Origin: JALYNX01 sp035292685
Lineage (GTDB): Bacteria; Actinomycetota; Acidimicrobiia; Spongiisociales; ZC4RG35
Direction: 5' to 3'
Assembly: GCA_035292685.1 (NCBI GenBank)
Contig: DATDPP010000079.1
Location: forward strand, 124,001-188,000
Length of the DNA stretch: 64,000 bases
Shown: piece after piece, positions 23,714 to 32,405 of the stretch
How the letters are laid out: each line of letters starts with the position of its first letter
Position numbering within the stretch: the stretch's first letter is position 1
Made by a program: the position numbers and the translations under genes
The notes under the pieces: generated by a model
What the model saw: the letters and a program-made list of their open reading frames with translations, nothing else
What the model was told of the DNA's origin: nothing
The model's database searches: none

Positions 23714-24943
23714 GGAGAGGGTCTCGAGGTGAGTCGCCACTCCGTAGTCGAGGATCACAGGGCCATCGTCACCGATGGCGATGTGAGTGACCGAGGTGTT
23801 GGTCGGTGTGTACAGCGATTCGGCGTGCGAATCGGTGGTCGCGGTCAACAGCGAGACATAAGAGCGGATGGCACCACCGTGGGCGACCACCAGTGTGGGC
23901 TCGCCGCGGGCCGGTTCCAGGGACTGAACCGCATTCGAGAAACGATGCGCCAGTTCGCCCCAACTCTCCCCGTCCTCCCCCCGTCGTAGGTCGACCCCGT
24001 CCCTGAAGATGGATTCCATCCGATCAGGCCAGTGCTCCATGATCTCGTGGGAGGTGAGCCCCTCCCATTGCCCCATCGCCAGTTCGCTGAGGTCGACAAC
24101 GGTGACCACGCCGTTGTTGGCCAGATAGTCGGCGGTCCCTTGTGCCCTCCCCGACGGTGAGGAATAGACGGTGTCGGCGGTCCCGTACCAATCGCGGAGG
24201 GCCGCAGCCTGGCTGTGGCCGCGCTCGTCGAGACCCCAGTCGCCCTGGCCCTGCCAGCGGCCCTCGATGTTGGCCCGGGTCTGCCCGTGACGGATTAGCG
24301 CCAGGACCGGACGGCCGGCAGCAAGGTGCCTGGCAACGGCCGCTGACCTGGGGCCGAGATGGCCCGTGTCGTTGAAGCTGGCAAGTCGCGCCCGGTCATG
24401 GGACCACACCAACCTGGTGACCGAGGTGTTCCCGGCGAAGACATGCACCCTTCTCCGCCTCCCGGGCAGATAGCGGTGGAGCACAGCGTTGAGCAGGCCA
24501 CCGTGGGTCACCACCACGGCACGGCCCCGCTCTCCGAGACGCGTCGCCAGCTCTTCGATGGCGAGGAATGCCCTCAGTTCGGCGTCGTCGAGACGCTCGC
24601 CCGTCATTCCCAGGGCGAGATCGCGATCCAACACCGGGTTTCCGGGCAATCGGTCGTCGGCGGCTAAGACCTCCTCACGGGTCATCCCCTCCCAGCGACC
24701 GATATCGATTTCGATGAAGTCCGCCGAGATCTCGACATCCGGGGAGATGGCGGCTGCCGTGTCAACCGCCCGTTGCAGCGGCGAGCTGACCACCAGGTCG
24801 AACCTCTGGCCGGAGAAGCGCCCGGCCAGTTGGTCGAGACTGGCCATCCCCGCCGGGCTGAGAGGCCCATCGGCCCGCCCGCTCCATAGCCCTTCCCGAT
24901 TGGTCTCGGATTCGGCGTGTCGAATAAGGAGGATTTCCGGCAT
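23711..24943 (-). CDS. Tandem two-domain histidine phosphatase (PGAM-like)
   Basis: Two complete histidine phosphatase domains in one 410-aa chain. Domain 1 (about 1-200) has LIRHAESETNREGLWSG with phospho-His9 and VVTHGGLLNAVL; domain 2 (about 211-410) has LIRHGQTRANIEGRWQGQGD with His219, SSPSGRAQGTADYL and VVAHGGAIRSY. Both keep the RH(A/G) and the second His. One domain resembles CobC/alpha-ribazole phosphatase-like enzymes. It lies two genes upstream of RNase HI; in M. tuberculosis Rv2228c, RNase HI is fused to such a phosphatase. Confidence 0.88.
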   Translation of the reverse strand: MPEILLIRHAESETNREGLWSGRADGPLSPAGMASLDQLAGRFSGQRFDLVVSSPLQRAVDTAAAISPDVEISADFIEIDIGRWEGMTREEVLAADDRLPGNPVLDRDLALGMTGERLDDAELRAFLAIEELATRLGERGRAVVVTHGGLLNAVLHRYLPGRRRRVHVFAGNTSVTRLVWSHDRARLASFNDTGHLGPRSAAVARHLAAGRPVLALIRHGQTRANIEGRWQGQGDWGLDERGHSQAAALRDWYGTADTVYSSPSGRAQGTADYLANNGVVTVVDLSELAMGQWEGLTSHEIMEHWPDRMESIFRDGVDLRRGEDGESWGELAHRFSNAVQSLEPARGEPTLVVAHGGAIRSYVSLLTATTDSHAESLYTPTNTSVTHIAIGDDGPVILDYGVATHLETLS

Positions 24944-24990
24944 GTCCAGGTACTTGGTACTACCACTCGGCGCTTAGAGACAGCCGTGGC

Positions 24991-27045
24991 TCATGAGACA
25001 AATGCAGACGCAAACAGCAGGGAAACGATGGTCATCACCTTGATCACGATGTTCAAAGACGGTCCCGAGGTGTCCTTGAACGGGTCGCCCACGGTGTCGC
25101 CGATCACTGCCGCCTTGTGGGCGTCGGACCCCTTGCCCCCGTACGCTCCGGTCTCGATGAACTTCTTGGCGTTGTCCCAGGCACCGCCGGCATTGGCCAT
25201 GAAAATGGCGAGGAGGAACCCCGTCACCAACACCCCGGCGAGGAGACCTCCCAATGCCTCAACGTCGATGAACCCAACGATCAGGGGCAGGGCGACGGCC
25301 AGGGTCGCCGGGAGCACCATCTCGCGAAGGGCGCCGGTGGTGGCGATGTCGACGCATTCGGCATATTCGGGCCTGACCCCCGGCTCACCTTCCCGCAACC
25401 CCTTGATCACCCGGAACTGCCGTCTCACCTCATCGATCATCCGGTTTGCGGCTCGGCCCACCGCACTCATGGTGAGGGCCGCGAACAGGAACGGGAACAT
25501 GGCGCCGATCAGGAGGCCGATCGTGGTCTCGGCCCGGGTGAGGTCGATGGCGGTGAGCCCGACCGCCTCGGCGAAAGCGGTGAACAGGGCGAGGGCGGTG
25601 ACCGCGGCTGAAGCGATGGCGAATCCTTTGGCCACCGCGGCCGTGGTATTGCCTAATGAGTCGAGGACATCGGTGGCGTGACGGACCTCGGCAGGGAGTT
25701 GTGCCATCTCGGCAATTCCGCCGGCGTTGTCGGCGATCGGGCCGTAGGCATCCATCGAGATCGTCATGCCCAGGGTGGCGAGGACACCGATGGCGGCGAT
25801 GGCCACCCCGTAGAGGCCTCCACCGCTTCCCAGGGCCCAATCGCCGGCGAAGAAGGCGACACCGATGCCGCCCGCCGCCACGATCACCGAGAACGCAGCC
25901 GACCGCATCCCTTCCGCGAGGCCGACGATGATCACCGTGGCCGCACCGGTCTGTGCGTGCCGGGCGATCTCTTTGACCGTCTTGTGGTTGTCGGAGGTGA
26001 ACCACTCCGAGATCTTGCCGACCAGCCATCCCACGACGAGGCCGGCGAAGACGGCTAGCCAGATCCCCAGCGGGTTCTCGGCGACATCTCCGAAAACCCA
26101 ATACGAGAGCCCGAGGACTCCGACCGCGGTGGCGATCAACGAGAAGTTGGTACCACGATGGAGGGCTGCTGCGAGGTGACCCTCGTCATTGGATCGCACC
26201 AGGAACGAGCCGATGATGGCGGCGAACATCCCGAGGGCGGCGACGGCCAAGGGAAACACGATCGCCTCCTCCATGTACGCCGAGCCGCCGAAGACGATGG
26301 CGGCATAGGCGATGGGGGCAACCAGTGCCCCGACATAGGACTCGAAGAGGTCGGCGCCCATCCCGGCAACATCACCGACGTTGTCACCTACGTTGTCGGC
26401 GATCACCGCCGGGTTGCGGGGGTCGTCCTCGGGGATACCTGCCTCCACCTTTCCCACCAGGTCGGCACCCACGTCGGCGGCCTTGGTGAAGATCCCCCCT
26501 CCGACCCGGGCGAAAAGGGCGATGGAGGAGCCCCCGAGGGCGATGGCGGTGATGGTCTCGGACCAGGAATCGAGGTCGAGCACCCGGTCGAAGAAGAAGA
26601 ACCCGAGACCCACTCCGAGCAGCCCGAGCCCGGCAACGGTGAACCCGGTGACCGCCCCGCCCCGGAACGCCACAGTCAGCGCCGCCGGGACCCCCCCGGT
26701 CCGAGCTGCTTCGGTGGTGCGGGAGTTGGCGGCGGTGGCGATCCGCATTCCCGCGTATCCGGCGCCTCCCGAGAGCGCCGCCCCGAACACGTAAGCCGTC
26801 GTCCCCCAGGGCCAGCCCCAGTCGAGGAAGACTGCGATCAGGCCCGCCATCACCACGACGAAAACCAGGATCCAGAGGTACTCGCGATGGATGAAAGCCA
26901 TGGCCCCTTCACGAATGGCGTCGGAGATCTCGACCATGCGCGAGTTGCCCCGGGGAGCGGCCATCACCACCCGTGCGTAATAGACAGCCAGGGCCAGGGC
27001 GGCGAAACCCGCGGCAAGCGCGGAGTAGAGGATCAGGTCTGGCAT
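24991..27045 (-). CDS. hppA: Membrane-bound ion-pumping pyrophosphatase
   Basis: Couples PPi hydrolysis to H+ (or Na+) export. About 16 membrane helices; the catalytic block DVGADLVGKVEAGIPEDDPRNPAVIADNVGDNVGD (about 205-240) and the C-terminal GDTVGDPFKDTSGPSLNI are intact. GNTTAAVAKGF has Ala where the K+-independent class has Lys, so it belongs to the K+-dependent type. Start is the ATG at 27045 after GAGGT, giving 684 aa; a GTG further up adds non-family residues. The minus-strand box TATACT at 27087-27092 may be its -10. Confidence 0.95.
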   Translation of the reverse strand: MPDLILYSALAAGFAALALAVYYARVVMAAPRGNSRMVEISDAIREGAMAFIHREYLWILVFVVVMAGLIAVFLDWGWPWGTTAYVFGAALSGGAGYAGMRIATAANSRTTEAARTGGVPAALTVAFRGGAVTGFTVAGLGLLGVGLGFFFFDRVLDLDSWSETITAIALGGSSIALFARVGGGIFTKAADVGADLVGKVEAGIPEDDPRNPAVIADNVGDNVGDVAGMGADLFESYVGALVAPIAYAAIVFGGSAYMEEAIVFPLAVAALGMFAAIIGSFLVRSNDEGHLAAALHRGTNFSLIATAVGVLGLSYWVFGDVAENPLGIWLAVFAGLVVGWLVGKISEWFTSDNHKTVKEIARHAQTGAATVIIVGLAEGMRSAAFSVIVAAGGIGVAFFAGDWALGSGGGLYGVAIAAIGVLATLGMTISMDAYGPIADNAGGIAEMAQLPAEVRHATDVLDSLGNTTAAVAKGFAIASAAVTALALFTAFAEAVGLTAIDLTRAETTIGLLIGAMFPFLFAALTMSAVGRAANRMIDEVRRQFRVIKGLREGEPGVRPEYAECVDIATTGALREMVLPATLAVALPLIVGFIDVEALGGLLAGVLVTGFLLAIFMANAGGAWDNAKKFIETGAYGGKGSDAHKAAVIGDTVGDPFKDTSGPSLNIVIKVMTIVSLLFASAFVS

Positions 27046-27086
27046 CGAAAAGACCTCAGAAGGGAACTGGATCGAGGCGGCGCCGG

Positions 27087-27092
27087 AGTATA
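27087..27092 (-). promoter_or_regulatory. -10-like box TATACT for hppA
   Basis: Near-consensus hexamer on the minus strand. It would give a leader of about 35 nt that carries the GAGGT SD. Confidence 0.5.
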
Positions 27093-27137
27093 CGAAGGGC
27101 TCAGGAGTCGTTCCCAATTCCTGTCACACAGGCGAGA

Positions 27138-27143
27138 TAAGTT
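27138..27143 (+). promoter_or_regulatory. -10-like box TAAGTT for the HNH gene
   Basis: TAAGTT is 7 nt before the ATG at 27151; no SD. Confidence 0.4.
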
Positions 27144-27150
27144 CGTCGCA

Positions 27151-27861
27151 ATGGGGTGGTTCTGCACCTTGGACGAGTGCAATCGAGATGGGTATGCGCG
27201 TGGCCTATGCGAAATGCACTACCGGCGGGTTCGGAAGACGCGAGATCCGGGACCACCAGGACCGTTGGCTCGATCAAGATCCATCTGCAAGGCACCGGAG
27301 TGCGACCATGAACTGGACGCCAAAGGCTATTGCCACGGCCACTATCTGCGCCTCCTACGCACCGGTGCAGTGAGCGAAGAGCCACTGCGGGTCAGAGGGA
27401 GACTGTGCTCGGTTGAAGATTGCATCGAGGCCCACAAGGCCAAGGGCATGTGCGCTGCCCACTACAAGCGCTTCCTCAAATACGGCGACCCCCAACCTGA
27501 TCGTCCGATCAGACGGAGCGACGGCAACGGACACATCAGCCATGGGTATCGAAACGTCCCGGTCTCCTCTCCCCTGCGACGTTTGGTTGGAGGCGCCACC
27601 AAGGTAGGCGAACATCGGCTGGTGATGGCTATTCATCTCGGCCGTCCGCTCCTGCCCGACGAGGTAGTCCATCATCGCAACGGAAATCGTATCGACAACC
27701 GCATCGAGAACCTCGAGTTGTGGTCGACTGCTCACCCGAAAGGGCAACGGGTAGTAGACCTAATCGCCTTCTCCGTCGAGATGCTCCACCGATACACACC
27801 CGAGATCGGTTCATCGATAGTGAGGATGTCAGTGCAAGCTGGCAGTCCCGACCAGATTTGA
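27151..27861 (+). CDS. HNH endonuclease with three N-terminal zinc motifs
   Basis: 236-aa protein. Three copies of C-x4-C-x9-C-x2-H (C5/C10/C20/H23, C46/C51/C61/H64, C86/C91/C101/H104) with the repeated pattern KG-x-C-x2-HY should bind zinc and DNA. The C-terminal HNH nuclease shows EHRLVMAIHLGRPLLPDEVVHHRNGNRIDNRIENLELW, as in homing and phage HNH enzymes. The last six codons and the stop lie inside tRNA-Glu(CTC) on the opposite strand. No phage genes surround it, so it may be a solitary selfish nuclease or a domesticated one. Confidence 0.88.
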   Translation: MGWFCTLDECNRDGYARGLCEMHYRRVRKTRDPGPPGPLARSRSICKAPECDHELDAKGYCHGHYLRLLRTGAVSEEPLRVRGRLCSVEDCIEAHKAKGMCAAHYKRFLKYGDPQPDRPIRRSDGNGHISHGYRNVPVSSPLRRLVGGATKVGEHRLVMAIHLGRPLLPDEVVHHRNGNRIDNRIENLELWSTAHPKGQRVVDLIAFSVEMLHRYTPEIGSSIVRMSVQAGSPDQI

Positions 27862-27915
27862 ACTGGCGTTTCCGGCTTGAGAGGCCGGCGTCCTTGACCC
27901 CTAGACGACGGGACC
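27840..27915 (-). tRNA. tRNA-Glu (anticodon CTC)
   Basis: Minus-strand cloverleaf: acceptor GGTCCCG/CGGGACT, anticodon arm CCGGC-CTCTCAA-GCCGG giving CTC, T arm GCCAG-TTCAAAT-CTGGT. Unlike the other two tRNAs in the window, CCA is encoded (27840-27842). Its 3' part overlaps the end of the HNH gene. Confidence 0.93.
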
Positions 27916-27944
27916 AGATTCGGCCCACTCACGTTGGACCGTTG

Positions 27945-28016
27945 CTCGGGGGGAAGGACTCGAACCCTCAATAACAGGGCCAGAACCTGTCGTGTTACCT
28001 ATTACACCACCCCCGA
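27945..28016 (-). tRNA. tRNA-Gln (anticodon CTG)
   Basis: Minus-strand cloverleaf with acceptor TCGGGGG/CCCCCGA, anticodon arm ACAGG-TTCTGGC-CCTGT (CTG), and T loop TTCGAGT. CCA not encoded. It lies 29 bp upstream of tRNA-Glu(CTC) on the same strand, so both are probably one transcript. Confidence 0.92.
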
Positions 28017-28068
28017 ACGCGCATACCCGAAGGCAGTGCGGGGTAGTTGAGATTACCCGATCACCAAG

Positions 28069-28425
28069 TCAGTGCGAAGTGTCCCCGCTCTGACCCAGCG
28101 GCAGGCCGGCATCGACGAAGATGGACCCGTTCCTCGATGCGATGGGTCCCCTTGCGGAGTCCTTTCCGTTCTAGATGCAGCTCCTCGGGCTCGCCCTTCC
28201 GGCCGAAGTCGTAGTGGACGGTGATTGGGCCCGATTCCAACTGTTTGAACTGGTGGGGGCGTCGCGCCGCCTGAGTGAACTTGGTCTCCCGGCTGGTCCT
28301 CGGCGGCTCACAATGGGCCTCCAGCTCGAACCACCCCCGCCACGCCTGGGCCACAGCCACACCCATACCGACCCGCCCCGACTTTGGATATGTTCGATGG
28401 CTCGATCGGTGGCGACGATCTTCAC
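28069..28425 (-). pseudogene. Broken small gene of unknown function, two frameshifts
   Basis: Three reading frames must be joined. Frame one gives KIVATDRAIEHIQSRGGSVWVWL, frame two ELEAHCEPPRTSRETKF to HYDFGRKGEPEELHLERKG and THRIE, and frame three NGSIFVDAGLPLGQSGDTSH before the stop. Each part reads as normal protein in order, and no single frame does. The first break is at a run of five C (28334-28338), the second near 28131-28134, where a few bases seem lost. I recall an intact family of such short proteins in actinobacteria (memory, not a search). Function unknown. Confidence 0.65.
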
Positions 28426-28429
28426 GATC

Positions 28430-30006
28430 TCAGGTTACGGGCACTTCTTCCTCGGGCGGTATCACCGGCACGAAGGGCTTCCTGGCCTGGGCCGCGAAGT
28501 AATAGATGCCCCCGACCAGCAGCACCACGGCGATGATCAGCTCGATCACCGGGATCTGGTTGAGGAAGTCGATCTTGAAGTCGACCAACTGCTCACCCTC
28601 CACGTAGTAGTCGGTTTGAACCGCACTCGGATTGGAGAGGATCCGCAAAGTGGCATCCTCGGAAAAAGCCGAGTCGCCCGGGGAGGGCCACAGGAAGTTG
28701 ACCAACATCAATGCTCCCCACAAGATCGCGATCACGTTGATCGGCTTGGCCCACCCTCCCAGCTTGAAGGGAGCGGGCGTCTTGGGCCAGCCCCGCAGCC
28801 GGGCTCGGAAGATGGCCAGGTTACCGAGCAGGTAACTGAGATAGATCATGGCGGTGGCGGCGACCGCGACCGTGGTGGCCCCGGTGAACTGGAGGAACGG
28901 GATCGCCGAGAGCAGGCCGACGGCCACACAAGACCCAATCGGGGTGTGCCAGCGGGGGCTCACCTTGGCCAGTGGCTTCGACACCGGCAGCTGGTCGTCG
29001 CGGGCCATGCCGAAAGCAAGGCGAACCGTCGAGGTCATGATCGCCATGCAGCAGACGAAGATGGCAGCCGACAAGACGAACAAGTAGATGGCAGTAAAGG
29101 CGCTCTCCACTCCGAATGCGCCTTCGATCACAACGGCTGGAGAAGTAGCCAAGCCTTCGGCGGCTCCCTGCAGATCGGGGATTGCCATCAGGGTGCCCCA
29201 GAGGAATACGGCTCCGATGACGAAGGCACCGAGGAGGGAGCCGAGCACTGCTTTGGGCGCCTCGGCCCGGGGGTTTCTGGTCTCCTCGGCCAGGGTGCCG
29301 GCAGTGTCGAACCCGTAAACCACGAACAGGCTCATGAACATGGCGATCAGGAAGGTGCTGGCATTGACGGTCTGCCCGGCGCTATCGAAGATGACGCCGA
29401 GACCCTGCTCGTTGTGGGTGACGGCCAGGATGACGGCCAACACCACCAGTCCCAGCACCTCGAAGAGCACCCCGGTGTTGTTGACGATCGAAACCAGCCT
29501 GATCCCGTAGATGTTGAGCAATGTGACCAGGACCAGGGTGATGATGGCGATCCATCGTTGGTTGGCGACCGTGGCCTCCATCTCGATCCCGATCGCATTG
29601 AAGAACGGAATGAGGGCGAGGGGCAGTGTGGCGCACACCGCGGCGACGGTGATGATCCCGGCGAACATGTACAACCACCCGGTGATCCAGGAATACCCGC
29701 GCCCGGACACGTACTTGGTCCACTGGTAGACCGAACCGGCCACCGGGTAGTGGCTCGACATCTCGGCGAAGGTAAGGGCGACGAATGGCTGGCCGAGAAA
29801 CAACACCGGCCAGGTCCAGAACATGATCCCCCCGATGGTGAGGGCAAGGAAGCACAGGGTGAAGATGCCAGTCGCCGGCGAGATGTAGGAAAGGCGATCG
29901 CAAACGAGCTGAAGGTGTTCAGATCCCGCTTCAGCTCCTGGCGGTAGCCGAATTTGGCCAGATAGGCGGCGTCGCGCTCGGCGCCCTCGTGGCGGCTGCC
30001 GGCCAT
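28430..30006 (-). pseudogene. APC-family amino acid permease with one frameshift
   Basis: Cytoplasmic-membrane amino acid or polyamine transporter with about 12 helices. The N-terminal part (from the ATG at 30006) reads DAAYLAKFGYRQELKRDLNTFSSFAIAF; the rest continues in another frame as SYISPATGIFTLCFLALTIGG through TAGTLAEETRNPRAEAPKAVLGS to the end. One base is missing in a T run (AAA on the plus strand at 29890-29892), and adding one T restores an uninterrupted protein of about 525 aa. It is either a real lesion or a homopolymer sequencing error. Confidence 0.75.
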
Positions 30007-30090
30007 TGCTCTGCCGCCTGCTCACACGGGTCGGACCATCGGGGACGCAGCCAACTGATAGCTGCGACGCCGCGAAAACCTCTACTGAAT

Positions 30091-30507
30091 TCAGGGCAAC
30101 AAACGGGGGGTGGCGGTGGCCTCGGCCCTCACGGTCAAGGGCTCGGTCTGATCGACGAACAGCCCGAGCAGCCCGAGTTCGATCGAGTCGACCACCACCA
30201 CGTCGACCGAGAGCCCATCGCTGTGGGTGGCGATCTCGAAGGAAGCAGAATCCAGGTCTTGGCCGGTGACAGAGGCCGCGCCGAGTTCCCTGGCACGGAT
30301 GGGATCGAGGATGACCTCACCGGTCGCCCGGTAGTGCTCCTCGTCGATCCCCGAGGCGGCGGCGATGGCAGCTGAATCCGCTACCGCAGCCAACTCACGT
30401 TGCAGGGCGAGGGCCCTCCAGAAATCGATGGCGAGCCCACCGAACAGGAGCAGGAGCACCGACAATCCCAGCATCCAAATAGTCACCGAGCCGCGATCCG
30501 GTCTCAT
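30091..30507 (-). CDS. TadG-like short pilus assembly protein
   Basis: Last gene of the core Tad operon, 138 aa. N-terminal DRGSVTIWMLGLSVLLLLFGGLAIDFW is a prepilin-like leader with hydrophobic helix; RALALQRELAAVADSAAIAAASGIDE is the DUF-type TadG N-terminal signature (A-D-S-A-A-I-A-A). No long exported domain, in contrast to the three TadG proteins at 46.9-54.7 kb. ATGA overlap with the preceding TadE gene decides the start at 30507. Confidence 0.8.
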   Translation of the reverse strand: MRPDRGSVTIWMLGLSVLLLLFGGLAIDFWRALALQRELAAVADSAAIAAASGIDEEHYRATGEVILDPIRARELGAASVTGQDLDSASFEIATHSDGLSVDVVVVDSIELGLLGLFVDQTEPLTVRAEATATPRLLP

Positions 30508-30932
30508 CCCAGGCTCCGATAGAGATCCACCGGCTCGGCATGCACCCCGGTGACCCAAACACCTCCCACCGGGCCCCACGGTGTGGTGAGCACCGGAGTC
30601 CAGATACGCACCTCGGCCACGACTTCGGAGCCTCTCTCCAGGGAACAACCCGAGGTCGAGACGTCGGTCGGACCCGGCTCCGAGCCGCACCAGCCCAAAC
30701 GGACCGATTCGGGTGCCAAACCGTGGTTGCCTCCGATCTCGGAGACGACCAGGCTTCCTCTCCTCAAGTCGAGGGTGACGACCGCGGTCCTCGCCGCTTC
30801 GGCGGCGGCCGCTTCCGCCACGACTCTTCTCTCCGACCAGGGGCCGAAAGCGAGCACCGCGAGGGCGACAGGGAGCAACAGAAGCCCGACGCCGAGGGCG
30901 AATTCAACAGCCCCATGGCCTTGCTCACTCAT
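30504..30932 (-). CDS. TadE-like pseudopilin
   Basis: 142-aa minor pilin. EQGHGAVEFALGVGLLLLPVALAVLAF contains the prepilin cleavage pattern G-HGAVEF with Glu at +5 and a hydrophobic helix. The C-terminal part has two Cys (CGSEPG, SGCSLE). Overlaps its neighbours by 8 and 4 bp. Confidence 0.8.
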   Translation of the reverse strand: MSEQGHGAVEFALGVGLLLLPVALAVLAFGPWSERRVVAEAAAAEAARTAVVTLDLRRGSLVVSEIGGNHGLAPESVRLGWCGSEPGPTDVSTSGCSLERGSEVVAEVRIWTPVLTTPWGPVGGVWVTGVHAEPVDLYRSLG

Positions 30933-31320
30933 GATTCGGCTCGAGCGTCGCCTGGGCGCTCAGTTCGATCACGAAATCGGGAGTCAATGGGGTCCACGAA
31001 CGAAAGACTGCGTGCCCTCGGGCCACCACCAGATCTCCCACTGTCTCGCACCGGATCTCAGCGGACTCACCCATCTCGCCCCCGAGGATCTGATCAAGCA
31101 CAGCCCCCACTCTCTCCTCACACCCTATGGGCGCACCTGTGATCGCACCGACCCGCGCTCCCTGATCCAGCGCCGAGCGAATGGCTCCCCGACCGTATTG
31201 GACTACGACCAGGTTGGCGAAGACCAGAAACAGGATGAGCGAGAGTGCTCCCGCCAGCAAGAACTGGACCGAGGTGACGCCTCGCTCGCTCAGCCTCCGA
31301 TCAACGAGGAACGGATCCAA
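30925..31320 (-). CDS. TadE/TadF-like pseudopilin
   Basis: 131 aa. The segment SERGVTSVQFLLAGALSLILFLVFANLVVVQYGR resembles a TadE prepilin, with Gln at +5 instead of Glu after the predicted G-V cleavage. Two Cys lie in the exported part (IGCEERV, IRCETV). The start is uncertain: TTG at 31320 overlaps flp by 31 bp, and a later non-ATG codon may be used. Confidence 0.72.
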   Translation of the reverse strand: MDPFLVDRRLSERGVTSVQFLLAGALSLILFLVFANLVVVQYGRGAIRSALDQGARVGAITGAPIGCEERVGAVLDQILGGEMGESAEIRCETVGDLVVARGHAVFRSWTPLTPDFVIELSAQATLEPNHE

Positions 31321-31469
31321 GTGACTATGTCCACGCCGAGCGCTTGAAGGGCGCCCCAGATCACCACCAGAGCGGCAATCGCCAGCGCGGCATTGCCCAT
31401 CAGCTCGGCGGTGTTCAACCCCCGGTCGTCCTCGCGCATGGTGCGCAGTAGTTGGTCTACATCGGGCAT
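31290..31469 (-). CDS. flp: Flp-type major pilin
   Basis: 59-aa prepilin. After a short charged leader (PDVDQLLRTMREDDRG), the sequence LNTAELMGNAALAIAALVVIWGAL follows, so a prepilin peptidase would cut G/LNTAE and leave Glu at +5, the type IV pilin hallmark. The mature peptide is about 40 residues, typical for Flp. The ATG at 31469 has AAAGGAGG 6 nt upstream, the strongest SD in the operon, as expected for the most abundant subunit. Confidence 0.82.
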   Translation of the reverse strand: MPDVDQLLRTMREDDRGLNTAELMGNAALAIAALVVIWGALQALGVDIVTWIRSSLIGG

Positions 31470-31482
31470 GGTCAACCTCCTT

Positions 31483-32403
31483 TCATCGCCAGCCCGTGAT
31501 CAAACTTGGCAGCGGTGCAGCGACGAACAGGATCAGGACGGGAGCGAGGATGGCGATCGTGGGCACGAGCATCGCCGCCCGTCTCTTGGTGGCGGAGCGC
31601 TTGATCAACTCGCGTCGGGTCTCCCGTACGTCCTCCGCCAGATCGAGCAGGGCACCGGCGAGGTCGGCTCCCCGCTCCTCGGCCGAGGCGAGAAGGCGGT
31701 AAGTGCGACTGCAGAACGGCTCCGGAGTGAGCTCGGCTATTCGACGGAAGGCATCGCCGGCCCGCCACCCGGCGCGTTGAAGTCGCAGTGCTTCGGCCAG
31801 CTCGTTGATCACCTCACCACGGCCTCGTGCCACAGTGGAGCTGACGGCGTGGACCACTCCGCCGCCTGCCCTCGCCCGCATCGCCAGGAGTTGGTTGACG
31901 GTGTACACCTCGATCCGCATCAGCTCTCTTCGGGTCTCGATGGCCTTGTCGATGCGGGAACGTTGACGGGTCGCACCGACGAGGAGCCCGAGACCGACCA
32001 GAACCAAGCGTTGGATCAGGGAGGCTCCGATCACCGATCCCGCCAGCAGCCCCAACCCGGTGGCGACCACCATCGACCTGAGTTGAGTCACCCGGTAGGC
32101 CGAGACCATCTCCTCCTCGGGGAGTTGGCGATACCAACCAGCCTGGCGAAGCTTGAGAATCGTCACCTGGTCACCCGATCGCTCGAGCAACCTTCCGGCG
32201 GCCTCCGCCACCTGACGGACGATGGGCCCGAAGACCTGTGTAACCGCGCCGCCCGCCCCCTGGCCGCGGGTCATCGACCGGGTTGGTGTCAGATACGGCT
32301 GGAGTCGAGAGGCGAGGGACCTCGGCGGGGGAATCAACTCGTGCACCAACAGCCCCGCGGCCAGGGCGGACGCGACCGCGGCGAGGAGCACCAAAGGGGA
32401 CAC
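31483..32403 (-). CDS. tadC: TadC-like pilus inner-membrane platform protein
   Basis: T2SSF/GspF-domain protein of 306 aa that, with TadB, forms the membrane platform of the Flp pilus. Hydrophobic helices occur at the N-terminus, near residues 115-150 and at the C-terminus; RRELMRIEVYTVNQLLAMRARAGGG and LASAEERGADLAGALLDLAEDVRETRR lie in the cytoplasmic domain. GTG start two nt after the TadB stop, with GGGAGGG upstream. Confidence 0.88.
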   Translation of the reverse strand: MSPLVLLAAVASALAAGLLVHELIPPPRSLASRLQPYLTPTRSMTRGQGAGGAVTQVFGPIVRQVAEAAGRLLERSGDQVTILKLRQAGWYRQLPEEEMVSAYRVTQLRSMVVATGLGLLAGSVIGASLIQRLVLVGLGLLVGATRQRSRIDKAIETRRELMRIEVYTVNQLLAMRARAGGGVVHAVSSTVARGRGEVINELAEALRLQRAGWRAGDAFRRIAELTPEPFCSRTYRLLASAEERGADLAGALLDLAEDVRETRRELIKRSATKRRAAMLVPTIAILAPVLILFVAAPLPSLITGWR

Positions 32404-32405
32404 GA

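Noticed and set aside
26158..27150. N-terminal extension of the HNH protein
   Set aside because: It would read antisense through hppA; the zinc repeats begin right after the ATG at 27151.
27151..28016. Prophage or integrative element at the tRNA cluster
   Set aside because: Only an HNH gene is present; no integrase, structural genes or clear att duplication seen.
28430..30025. Permease read as a single intact 531-codon frame from 30025
   Set aside because: The first 45 residues of that frame are not permease-like; the true N-terminus is in another frame.
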